DNA of 11,894 nucleotides from Setaria digitata (Eukaryota; Nematoda; Chromadorea; Rhabditida; Setariidae), in NCBI GenBank assembly GCA_003640385.1, contig RCAB01000939.1, forward strand, positions 1 to 11,894. The letters are read 5' to 3'. This document shows positions 1 through 9,836 of the stretch, one piece after another. Numbering within the stretch: the stretch's first letter is position 1; each line of letters opens with the position of its first letter. The notes beneath the pieces were generated by a model. The model ran no database searches and was not told the origin of the DNA. It saw nothing but the letters and a program-made list of their open reading frames with translations. The position numbers and the translations under genes were made by a program.

Positions 1-116
1 CTTCTGAGTCCACTACCATCCCACTTTTATTATGATCTGCGAATGCACCACTGGTGACAGATGGCTTCTGATTGGACAGCGTTGTAGTTAGTTTACTGTT
101 TTTACCATTAAAGCAG

Positions 117-122
117 TTTATT
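117..122 (-). terminator. Candidate polyadenylation signal of the SDR gene
   Basis: AATAAA reads on the minus strand at 122-117, about 135 bases after the SDR stop at 257. Another copy is at 31-26. Either could end the SDR transcript; only position supports them. Confidence 0.4.
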
Positions 123-256
123 GAAATACTACATTATGAATAAAACAGAAACCTAAAAACCTCCACCAGATTGTGATGAGACATTAAAAACACTCCAAAG
201 CTCACAAAATCTGAAGTCATTGAAAGTGAAATATTGGTAAAAAGTATAAGACCTAA

Positions 257-1734
257 TTATATAGGAGAGGCTTGAGGCTCAATAAGAATCTCATTGATGG
301 CAACAGCAGATGGTTCATTCACTGCGTATAGAACTGCTCGTGCAACATCAGATGAACTGAGGATGGGATGACCTGCTTTTGACATATCGTACTTGGCAGA
401 TGCCTAAAGAGTAATCAATATGTATATGTTGATGGAAATTTTTATTTTCAATGTTGCCTGTTCCTCCTAAAATTAGCATCATGCATAGTAGTGTTTCGTT
501 TCATCGGAATAAAATGCTAATAAGAATGAAAGCCTCAGGATCATTTACTTCTTGATCAATAGATAGGCTTGCTAATTCTGTCCGAACATCGCCCGGTTGC
601 ACATTCGACACTTTTATACCGTGTTCGACCATTTCTTGACGCAACGCTTGCGACATGCCTTCGATGAAAAATTTGGTTCCGGAATATACAGCTAATCCTG
701 CGAAACCCTATAATGTGACATCCGGAAAGCTATTGCCAATTATTGCAATATGGCTGTGGTGGAAAGAATAATGATTTTAAAAGAGGGATTTTGTTAATAA
801 GTATTGTCTTACTTTTACCTTTAAACACCTAACTGAAACTGAATTGTAAAGGATTCCACGCTCAGAATTTTCAACATATTCGTTTTTTATTTCTGTGTAT
901 AACTATTATTTTACAATAGCCAATTTTCATTATCATCTTACGCGTCTTCCAGCATCAGATGTTATGTTTACAATATGGCCTGATCCAGCATTGATCATAT
1001 AAGGAAGTACTGCTCCGATGCAATTCATGGTACCGCGACAGTTAACATTTATTTGAAGATCCCATTCCTCAAATTCATCCCTATTATTTTATTTTATTTT
1101 TAGCATTTTTGAAATCTCTCTTGAAAAGTACTATTGATGCAAGTTGAATCGATGCTGAAGTTGCTAGTTATTAACTACCTCTAAAAATTGTAATGCCTAT
1201 TATCTTTTGTAACTTCCTGAAAATAACTGCCTGAGTACGAAATTCAAAACAAACTAATCGATAACCCTACTTTGGTAGGTCCCTTTTTCATCATCTCATA
1301 ATACATACAACCAGCATTGTTGACCAACACGTCTACTGTTCCGTATGTTTCCACGGCTCGACTCACCATATATTGCACATCACTCATTTGCGTAATATCA
1401 CACTGCACGGGAAGTAAATTGCTTGACAGGCATCCTTCTGCTTCCAATCTAATTTGTCAAAACCAAAAATATTTTGTGAAGAAAGAGAAATATCAGAAAA
1501 TGATATTTTGTAGGTTATAAATCCTAAAAAGTTAACTTTCGCAAGGTTTTCACAGTTTCATTCGAAGTCTTTCTTCTAATTTGAAATAAGGAGATACTTG
1601 GTGGCTAGTTCCATCAGTTTTGTGCGTCTCCTTGCACAAAATACCACTTTCATGTGCCCAACTAGAGCAAGTTCTTGAACAATTGCTTCACCAATACCTG
1701 AACTCGCACCTGTTACTATGCACACTTTTCCCAT
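257..1734 (-). CDS. Classical short-chain dehydrogenase/reductase (SDR), 5 exons, 248 aa
   Basis: This is an NAD(P)(H)-dependent oxidoreductase of the classical SDR family. Coding exons on the minus strand are 1734-1598, 1448-1271, 1067-942, 707-549 and 403-257. All phases join, giving 248 residues plus TAA, the usual length for the family. The cofactor motif TGASSGIG is at residues 8-15, CDIT at 62-65, NNAG at 89-92, the catalytic Asn in NVN (N114), Ser142 in NITSD, and YSGTK with Tyr155 and Lys159. PGDVRTEL follows the active site, as in many animal SDRs. The first codon is preceded 11 bases upstream by a TTTGCAG acceptor. The gene lies 228 bases downstream of the NRPS-like stop on the same strand, so polycistronic transcription is possible. 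The substrate cannot be read from sequence. The exon 3 acceptor (TTTGAG at 1068) was chosen because it keeps the frame and the expected spacing before EWDLQINVN. The family call is firm. Confidence 0.93.
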
Positions 1735-1962
1735 TGTTTCCTTCCCTGCAAACAAATTGATAAGTCCATATGCATTATCTTGCAGACAATTTCAAGCTAA
1801 GGAAATTAAATAAATTTCTCATCATCAATTTCCATGCTGCTTGTTCTAAGAACCCCCCACTGAAAATAATGTGATGCTTTTTAGATTTCGAAAGTTCTGC
1901 AAGAAATGGAAAGTTTTCATTTAGGAGATTACAATGAGCTTGTTAGAATTTAGGAAATATTT
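1735..1962. other. Short spacer between NRPS-like stop and SDR start
   Basis: These 228 bases separate two same-strand genes. They hold the TTTGCAG acceptor near the SDR start. They hold no AATAAA on the minus strand; the variant AATGAA at 1921-1916 is the only candidate 3' end signal for the upstream gene. I see no coding sequence in the spacer. Confidence 0.55.
1746..1752 (-). promoter_or_regulatory. Probable trans-splice (or 5' UTR) acceptor of the SDR gene
   Basis: On the minus strand, TTTGCAG ends at 1746, 11 bases before the SDR ATG at 1734. Such an acceptor close to a start codon, with no coding sequence needed upstream, is typical of nematode spliced-leader addition. It could also be the end of an ordinary 5' UTR intron. 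No spliced-leader gene is present in the window. Confidence 0.5.
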
Positions 1963-4900
1963 TCATAAACGGATTTTAAGAGTAGTCTGAAAGAGAGTCT
2001 GAAGTTGAAGTTGAATTTTAAGAGTAGTCTGAAGTTGACATATGACAGATGGATTTAACAGATTCCAATCTGCAATAATTCGAAAGTAAAAAAACTTATC
2101 AGAAGGAGTGAACATTGGTGATTTTATTATGTTTTTCTGAGCCATAAGTCTGAGCCAATGGGTGAACAGACTTTTCGTTACCACAGGGTATGTTCCACCT
2201 ATTTCCTTCAATGCTTTCTCTGTGTTTGTTCGCTTATACTCTGTTTTTGTCGAGAAAAAGTCACTATCTCTAAAATTTAACGGATTTAACTAGTCTTTCT
2301 CATTCATTACTTTTAATTTAAGAAAAAAAAAAAAACATACAGATAAAGATTCCTTTGGTTCCTAGTAAGTAGATACATTGCTACTATTTGAAATCAAACG
2401 TTTTATTGATTAAAAAAAAAGCTTTAAAATATTACAGCATTTCGTTTACTATTCTTTCATATAAGTCTTACTTGATCAATACTTGAAGTAATTTCTGCAG
2501 CTGCTGAAATTCTGCTTCTTCATTTGCAGCGACCCTAAACTGCGCAACTTTGTGACAAGACTATATTAATTTTTTTTTTCCTTTTTGTTCCAGGCCAAAA
2601 TGCTACACTGAATTTATTGATAGTGCCTATAAAACGTAAGAAGCTCGTGAAAAATCTTGCTCTTTTGATCCGCAAATTTATCAATAATATACATTTAATA
2701 ATTGCATATTAACTTACATTTGCATCCAGTCCTGCAAAGGTAATAATCGCATTGGGATGCCAAAATCATTTATCCAACTAATAATTTGTCGCCAAGTTGG
2801 TCCTTTACTGTTTGTTAAATGAAATATTTTCCCCATGCTGCTACGGAAATTTTTCGTTAAAATTTGTGTAATAAAAGAGGCAGTGAAGTCGGCAGGAGTA
2901 AATTCTACCTGCAATAGAAGAGATTGCCTAAAATTAATCTCATCAATAATGGAAATTCCGATGTGTTTTTGATGCTAATTTATATGGAGTGGGTAACACC
3001 AAGAAAAAATAAATAAAAAAAAAGTCTACAAATCTTAATTTCCAATGTTACAAGTTAGAATTTACTACTTATTCGTAGCTTCATATCGAATTATTTATTA
3101 CCATGCCTCGGAACACTTATCCTCAATAATTATGTGTACTAAACATTTTAAGATTTATAAAAATGGAAGAATAGCTAAAAAACATACCACCCAGTCAAGA
3201 TCCGGAGCTGTTCTTGATTGAATGGAACAGAAAATTAACAAATAGATATAGTCCTGCTTGTTCCACATACCAGTACTTATCGAGGCTGCTTGATTCCCTA
3301 TAATCCAAAACACTAAACTTTCCTAGTCTTATCTTTTTTAAACAATTTAATAACTCCTTCATCTAGATTTTATATCTTCCTTTTATCTTTTTACTTCGTC
3401 TACAGCAACATGTTGAAGCAAAACCTTATATGAAATTACTTTACATGCGTGACTTGCTTACCCTATCAAAACCTACGGCTAGCAACTAATTTATTAAAAC
3501 ATACCAAGCCGAAAAATTACTGTTGGAAGCCCTCGGACTTGCGAATTAATTACCAGTCTTTCAGCTACCCATTTTGTCTGAGCATAACCATCAAATAATT
3601 TTCCCTGTACATTCTCATTGTTAAAATCCTCATCAACATCCCCCAGTTTCGGTGGTATCACTGCGTTTGTGCTAAAAAAAAAATCGCATTTTACATTCTT
3701 TATTGATAAGTGATATATCAGAAATCAAAAGCTACGATTTTTGCTCATTTCAGTAATTCCTTCGAAAAAAAAAAAAAAAAAATTACACATAATTCAGTGA
3801 GTATAGGAATTACAACTAACCTTAAATAGTAAAGAGGCTTCACTTTATTCTTATGACAAAAATCTAAAATATTTCGTGTACCCAATACATTAATACCATG
3901 CAGGGCCTAAAATCATATATTTATCTTGCAATTTTTATTGGCCTAAATCTGCCTCGACTTGAGATATTCCTCTGAGAAGCAGAGAGAGAAGCAGCTCTAA
4001 GAAGAAATAATTGTAGACCGGCTTCAATATTACCTGATATGGAAAGATTAAATTGACATAAGCAGCAGCGTGAATTACCATATCCACTTCATATGTTAGG
4101 AATAAATATTCCTCCTCAGTGAGACCTAATCTTACCAATGCCACATCCCCAGCAATCGTTTTCACTCGACTTTTGATTAAATCGGACAAAATGTTTGTCA
4201 TCATACCTAAAGCAAATCATCATATAAGAACGGATGTTGAAAATTATAACTGTTCCGTGGCAATAATTTTCAAGTGATTCAATGTGCCAATTATTTATTA
4301 CTTAATATTATGATTCTCATCTCTTTTTAAGAGTAATCACTTTCTATTTTTTTTTAATTTGAAGAAAATCCGCAGAGAAAACAATTAATTCTCACCGATC
4401 TTTTCAATGCTATTAATCAACCTAGAATGTACCGTAACACCCACACTTTCTCGAATCAAACAAATAATTCGAACCTGAAACTCACTTTTTTTAATGAAAT
4501 CCCATCGGGTCCCATTTGTTACCGTAATTTTTTCCCCAGAAACAAAAAATTCACTATTTTTTACACGACACATTAAAAGTTTAATTTGATAATGAATTTA
4601 TTTCGACAGTTCAGGAATGTGTAAAGTCTCGTAAATGTATAGGAACCTCGGATGTAAGCAAAAGTTTAACAAGCATATGAGAGCCAATGAAGCCAGTGGC
4701 ACCAGTAAGCAATACGATATCACGTGAAAAACTGCAGTCACCTTCGGTGGAACGCCAAAATGCGCGCAAATGTAAATCCATGCTACAGTAAATTTTAGAT
4801 TTTGATAAAAGCTTATTCCTTTTGCTTCATCTTATTTTCATCATTTTCTCGTTAGGTTGAAAAAATCCTTGACGCTACATGTTGCATTTATAATTAGCTT

Positions 4901-7900
4901 TCCATTTTCTCACTTATTAGCTGAAAAGATTTGAACATACACATTATCCTTGAAATCGTGGATGGTGACCTGATGTGTCAGATCGACGTTCTCCAGTTCA
5001 TCACTCTTATCCTTACTATCAATACGTCGTGCTAACGAACACACAGTTGGAGTAGAAAATAGTTCTCGCATACTCAACTGCACTCCAAATTCCTCTTCAA
5101 TTTTGTACAACAAACGAGCTGCCAATAACGAATGTCTAAAATGTATAATTATACTCATCTACTGTTATCAAAAATACATCTAATTCTATTTTTAAAAATA
5201 TTTATTATAAAAAAACTCGAGAATAAAGTAATTCTGAAAGTGAGCCAACCATTCTTTCGTAAGCCATCTAAATGATCCTTTTCTAATTCTAAGAATAGAT
5301 AAAAACAAAAAAAAAAAAAATAACGGGAAGAAATAGCCATGTGGCATGCATTATCGGTCTCTACAGCATCTTCATTCAAAAATATAACAGTTTGCTATTA
5401 TCTGATTTATTTTGTTTCTGAATGCTAAAGTGAATAAACAAATAGATGATTAAAAAAATTACCAAATTCAATAATAAGTTCTGTCACTTACCCGCCGAGA
5501 TCAAAGAAGCTTTCCTGAATATCAATAGCAGTCCGTGACAGCACCTCAGCCCAAACCTTGGCTAGGCGTTCTTCTGTCGGAGTTTTCGGAAGAGCATTTG
5601 CTTCCACTGCATCTTTTTGCGGATCAATTGCCGGTAGTGCCTTTTTATCAACTTTCGAGGATGCTGGTACAACTGGTAAACTGCAAAATGCTCCTTGTAT
5701 ATTTTGAAAATGCTCTTCTGAAATCGGTTATAGATGATAATAATATGTTATATGCAGCCCATTAATTTACTCAAACTTATCATTTATCACTTACCATTTG
5801 CATGCTTCAAAGAGTCGAACAGGAAAATAATCCATTTAAGTTTAATATTAGGCTCTATTTCAGTAAATTTGTACACACACCTGGGAAGAAAGACGAAATA
5901 GTTTGGTACCATATAAAAAGGTAGCTGCTTTTTTAAATCAGCTCTCATTTGTTTCCTGGTGATATTCTCCTTAAGCACAACGTAAGCTGCAAGCTGTTTG
6001 TCTTCTCCTTCTGCGCCGACGCTTAACACCACACATGTTTTCACGTACGACAATTCCAATATTACCGCTTCGACAGCCTATGAATTTTTTTTCTGATTGA
6101 AATGAAAAAAAATAAATGAAAGTATTCCAAAAATCACGGGGAAAATACGAATTGAACAATTTCTTTTAAATTAATGAAAAAAGAAATAAATAAATGAAAA
6201 GAATGAAACACAAAATTAACCAAAATTTCAACGCTATATCCACGAATCTTCACCATCGTATCACAACGTCCACATATTTCCAAGACTGAATTAGGAAGTA
6301 AATATCCCCAATCACCTGTCCTATACATTCGATCACCTATTTCTGCTTTAAGTTCATCTGGCACTTCCAAAAAACGATTTCGGTTCAATTCTGGTCGATT
6401 TAGATATCCAATTGCGAGTGCTGGTCCTCCCACAAAGACCTGAAAATTGTAATCAAAACATCAGATATTTCTGAATATCTCAGATGAAATGATTCTATGA
6501 TCTATGCCGGTGATCGAAAATCATCCAACCTCTCCAGGGACTCCCATTGGAACTTGTTTCATTCCATCAGCTACATCAAGAACAGCAATTTTGACTCCAG
6601 GAATCACTTTTCCAACAGGAGCATACTTTCTTGATGGTTGAGTGTAAAAGACTTCTGTGAGGTTTTCGTAAGATACGTCATGACATTCGGAAATACTGTA
6701 TAAGTTCAGAATCTAAATTTAACTGGTATTAGTTGATTCATTTTATTCTATATTTCTGAAAGGGAAAAATTGCTTCTTATATTGTCTTAAAAAGGAATTT
6801 GCAAAAAAAAGTACTCACTTCTACTTTGGGTAAAACATTGAGGATTCGCTTTAGCAAAGAATAAGTTACTACTTCACCACATAACAATATCGTCCTGAAA
6901 GGATTGAATTTTTTGAACTGATCATTCTAGACAATATTAAGCAGAATGTTATTTCCTGTTGTTATTAAGGCTCTCTTCACTATGATACTTTTTGTACGTT
7001 GAAATTTAAGATGCATTACGATCTGCTAATATCACAAATGATAAATAAGTACCGGAAAGTGCAGAATGCTGATTGGATCGTTTCATCTGACTGAGTATCT
7101 ATGACCGCTTCTAGCAATGATGGAGTGAACATCATCCTAGTGATCTTATTAGTTTTCAGAAATTGACATAGTTGAGGAGGATCATAGATGATCGTGTCTG
7201 GTATTATATACATTTCAACTCCTAAACTGTATTTTATACTCTTTTTTTTCTCCATTTTCATTTCCTTTGAAGACATCTTATATTGTGTTGTGAACATCGT
7301 TTCCTTCAAATAATTTCCAAAAAATCAACAATCTACCTATGGCATAATTTTTCTCCTTTATCTCGTATTTTGAAATTAAAAAAGTTAATTGTTTAGCTAA
7401 ACAATTTCGCTACAGCTGATATCTGAAGCCTGATATCAAGAAGCTTGGTATCATGGCACGGTTTTCATCGTGTATGAAGACAAACCTCTAAGAATTGGTC
7501 TGAACAATTCCCAAACAAAAAATACATTGCATGCTTCGCGTTCATTTTTCTCATATGGATACTTATCGAATCGATGCTTATAGGAAAAAGCAGCACCGCG
7601 ATGTGGGCATTCAATGCCTAAAAGAATGTGGAACTTTGAGTTTTGAAGTATAAAAATTGTGCAATTAATAGCCTAACAATCATTCAGTCAAAAAGTCTTT
7701 TTATTACAAGACCTTTTGGTTTTCCAGTGGTTCCAGAACTATAAACAATATAAGCTAGATCGTCAGGAGTGACTTCAGGCAGTTGAATAGATTTTGTTGG
7801 TTCAGGAATCGGAGAGTCAAATTTATATATTGGTGCTGAATCTGAAATGAAATTTGAAAATGTAGATACTGGAAACGAAAAAGAATCAAAAGCAGAAAAG

Positions 7901-8718
7901 AAGAAAGAAAAGTTTTGCCTGTGATATGGTACTTAACTGAACTTGGCAATTCGCTCACATAGTAACATTTAACTTACTTGGCAACTGCCCCGCATATTCT
8001 GGTGTTGTACAAATGACAACTGGTGAAACTTCCTCAATAATATCAATGAGTAGTGGTTGGGGATAAAAAATGTCGAGCGGAAGATAACCACATCCTATAA
8101 ATATTATTTATTTTTCTAAAAATTTGATGACATGATTTTAAAAAAGCCAGTTGAAGTGAAACTTTTCAAAATTTCAGTTTTCAAATTCCATATTACTTTT
8201 AGATGAGATTAACACTCCGTCACATCATAATGCAGAATAGCGTGAGCGAGTAAGAATGAAATAATTTCTGAACACGGTCATAGCAAAATTCTTTGTACCC
8301 TAGACAGATAGTTGGAAAAGATAGTATGTCAATAGCGTATCTCTTGGCGAATCTTTTTGTTTTTTAAAATTTTAGTTTTAATTCCAGTTTTCCATTTCGC
8401 TAGTGTCACATGAATGTCGTCAGTTAACATCATCTGTCCCATGAATTATTCAAAACTGTTGAATTTGCACTAACCCGCCTTCAGAGTGGCGGTATATGCC
8501 AAAACATAAGATGCGCATTTGTTCATATAGATAGCAACGCAGTTTCCTTTCTTGGCACCATACTTCTCCACAAAATATTTAGCCAATTTTTCGGACATTG
8601 TGTCCAATTCTCCCAATGTCCACTTTATATCTCCATCATTAACGACAATTCTTGACCTCAATTCGGGTTTGCTCGCAGTCTCACGGAACAGCTCCACCAA
8701 AGTCAACATTTCCGCCAT
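1963..8718 (-). CDS. NRPS-like A-T-R protein: adenylation, carrier, thioester reductase; 20 exons, 1062 aa
   Basis: This single-module enzyme should activate a carboxylic acid with ATP, bind it to a phosphopantetheine arm and release it reductively. Coding exons (minus) are 8718-8475, 8094-7978, 7841-7713, 7617-7486, 7221-7053, 6894-6819, 6712-6530, 6439-6221, 6077-5881, 5680-5492, 5135-4914, 4782-4647, 4474-4396, 4206-4034, 3906-3821, 3671-3505, 3297-3188, 2908-2718, 2534-2472 and 2269-1963. They sum to 3189 bases, every junction is GT-AG, and all phases fit. Domains are adenylation at about 1-505, carrier at 520-600 and reductase at 640-1010. There is no condensation domain. The ATG at 8718 gives a normal adenylation N-terminus, and no acceptor close upstream argues for more coding sequence. 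LYS2 and carboxylic acid reductases share the A-T-R order; insect Ebony shares A-T but ends in an amine-transfer domain instead. Domain calls are firm; the substrate is unknown. Residues after about 1014 are the least certain. Confidence 0.92.
1973..2033. repeat. In-frame 42-base direct repeat in the last NRPS-like exon
   Basis: The 19-base unit attttaagagtagtctgaa occurs exactly at 1973-1991 and again at 2015-2033, a 42-base period. Between the copies are shorter agtctgaagttgaag echoes. Read on the minus strand it encodes QTTLKI at residues 1041-1046 and 1055-1060. It lies beyond the conserved end of the reductase domain. Confidence 0.85.
2100..4782 (-). other. Thioester reductase domain of the NRPS-like gene
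   Basis: Residues about 640-1010 form an extended SDR-type (NAD-binding 4, male-sterility family) reductase domain. TGATGFIG at 652-659 is the nucleotide-binding loop, AGDVAL is at 716-721, and VIHAAAYVN at 741-749 is the usual second strand motif. The catalytic set appears as S784-T785 in YLSTNAV, Tyr813 and Lys817 in YAQTK. FRLGN, EFTPADF and HLTNSKGPTW are family landmarks of the C-terminal half. The domain should reduce the carrier-bound thioester with NAD(P)H to an aldehyde, or on to an alcohol. The set is intact, so reductive release is predicted rather than a degenerate remnant. Confidence 0.9.
4990..5590 (-). other. Carrier (thiolation, PCP) domain of the NRPS-like gene
   Basis: Residues about 520-600 form a carrier domain split by the intron 5491-5136. 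The motif FFDLGGHSLLAARL spans the junction. Ser554 in GGHSL is the expected attachment site for 4'-phosphopantetheine, so the protein needs a phosphopantetheinyl transferase to be active. The preceding TPTEERLAKVWAEVL and the following FSTPTVCSLARRI are the normal flanking helices of the domain. No key residue is missing. Confidence 0.92.
5635..8718 (-). other. Adenylation domain of the NRPS-like gene (residues 1 to about 505)
   Basis: Core motifs appear in order: LKAGCGYLPLD (A2, 79-89), YSSGTTGKPKG (A3, 154-164), NVFFVWE (A4 region, 194-200), NLYSISECHD (A5, 292-301), YRTGDWG (A7, 389-395), GRCDTMVKIRGYSVE (A8, 407-421) and SSKVDKKALP with the catalytic lysine K498 (A10). By alignment of VFFVWE to the usual FDASVWE, residue V195 takes the place of the aspartate (position 235 of gramicidin synthetase A) that binds the alpha-amino group; W199 matches position 239. 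This argues against an ordinary alpha-amino acid substrate. An aryl acid, a beta-amino acid such as the beta-alanine used by Ebony, or another carboxylate are open options. Confidence 0.9.
5773..5862 (-). repeat. Intron 9 partner of the inverted 90-base repeat
   Basis: This block in the intron between exons 9 and 10 (5880-5681) is the counterpart of plus-strand 10545-10634. The two copies lie about 4.7 kb apart in opposite orientation. It contains a good but unused donor-like site, AATG|GTAAGTG. Confidence 0.7.
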
Positions 8719-8879
8719 ATTGCGCAAATCCGAAAAAGAATTAAAAAAAAAAAAAAAACGGACTTCTAGCAAACAGACGTCACTGTTACAAACAATCCAA
8801 TTCACTGTTTTCTATGCAGCAAATATTTGCCTTTTCATTCAAAATTCTTCCAGACTTTATATTGATACTTACCAAAAGA
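8719..8879. promoter_or_regulatory. Upstream region of the NRPS-like gene, with poly-A tract and a 5' UTR splice donor
   Basis: This stretch lies between the NRPS-like ATG at 8718 and a possible divergent plus-strand start at 8880. It contains an 18-base poly-A run (8741-8758). On the minus strand a consensus donor, TTTTG|GTAAGT, has its last exon base at 8873. That suggests a non-coding first exon further right, spliced to one of several AGs between 8815 and 8768. I see no firm TATA box or initiator. Confidence 0.4.
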
Positions 8880-9828
8880 ATGATGGTGAAAAAAGCGAAC
8901 ACTCGAGCAAGAAACTTAGTCTTTTACACTCTACTGAAATTTATCATGATAAATTTTAGAAACGATTCCATTCAAAAATCAATAATTATCGTTAAATGTT
9001 AAATATTTCAAACATTTTCGTTAAATTCTGGCAAACTTAACTGACCAAAAGATGCATTAGACAGTAGAAAAATATCTGTTCTCGGTTAGGTCAGAAAGAA
9101 GTTCAATTATTTGCTTTTTAACTTCGACGCGCTCTCGAAATCTTCTGAATCACAAAGCAATATCGGTAATCTATATGAGACATTTGGAAGTTTCCAGTAT
9201 GATGAACAAAGCATTTTGTCTTATGAGGAAAAACGACAGAAACAATTGAAAGAAAGGACGAAAGAAGGGGAAAATAAAAAAGAGTAAACAAACTTCAGTA
9301 GCAAGACCCATATGTGAGATGAACGTGTTACATATTATTTGCAAGAGAATTAATTGGCAAATAGAAACACAAACGCACATACACACAACTTCCGTATCGA
9401 ACCTTCGTCGAAACATTGCGTGTACCTTTCCGACGATGTATTTTAGCTACTTAGGAAGAGGGCTGTCCCTAGAATCTGAGAAATGGAATTCATTGTATTT
9501 GCACTTAGAACAACTAATATCATTTTTGAACCTATGAATAAAAGCGCGCAGAAATTGAAATTTGAATAGACGATGGTGTGAACAAACGTTCGGAAGTGGT
9601 TTTTTTGTTGTAAATTTGTAGCAGTCCTTTGTAGTGAGACTCAGCCTGCTGCATTGTGTTTGCACTTATAGTACTAAAGAAGATGCGCAAAGACTTTCTT
9701 CCCAAGACGCTGAAGTTTCCGTAGTCCTTCATGATGCCAAGAGATTTGTAGAATCTCAAAAACAGACTGCCTCATTGAATTGCGAAACGCCTTATATCAC
9801 TTCTTTCAGGCTAATGACATCCGGGTAG
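8880..9828 (+). CDS. Candidate unknown protein, 3 exons (153 aa), divergent from the NRPS-like gene
   Basis: I do not recognise this protein. A phase-consistent model joins 8880-8990, 9090-9283 and 9672-9828. The last two exons are the better supported. The middle one is open for 65 codons, starts after CTCGGTTAG, ends at AGA|GTAAAC and is rich in Lys, Glu and Gln (the run YEEKRQKQLKERTKEG). It joins in phase to the third exon, which follows CACTTATAG and reads TKEDAQRLSSQDAEV. A TAG stop at 9826-9828 is followed 18 bases later by AATAAA. The first exon (MMVKKANTRAR start) uses a weak GTTAAA donor and may be wrong. Composition suggests a hydrophilic, partly helical protein. It shows no membrane segment or known motif, and it could be chance open frames. 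Confidence 0.3.
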
Positions 9829-9836
9829 CACTGTAA

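Noticed and set aside
541..556. Longer SDR exon 4 using a GC donor after GATCCTGAG
   Set aside because: The GT donor at 548 gives the usual spacing between the TEL motif and the KYD motif, so the longer form is not needed.
1068..1080. Alternative exon 3 acceptor of the SDR at 1081 (ATAATAG)
   Set aside because: It puts the exon out of phase with the AAA|GTAGGG donor of exon 2. The acceptor at 1068 restores frame and length.
2468..2534. TAA at 2470-2468 as the NRPS-like stop codon
   Set aside because: The codon overlaps a strong donor (CAA|GTAAGA). The next exon at 2269 is in phase and supplies the expected end of the reductase domain.
5787..6059. Open frame reading through the exon 9 donor into intron 9
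   Set aside because: The carrier-side continuation requires the donor at 5880 (AG|GTGTGT) to join exon 10 in phase. The read-through tail breaks the adenylation domain before A10.
8552..8959. 135-codon plus-strand open frame
   Set aside because: It is largely antisense to exon 1 of the NRPS-like gene, whose adenylation-domain match is clear. The KKKKK run comes from the poly-A tract.
9171..9416. 81-codon minus-strand frame rich in Phe and Leu
   Set aside because: It is the reverse of a purine-rich segment and CA-rich DNA, and looks like a composition artefact.
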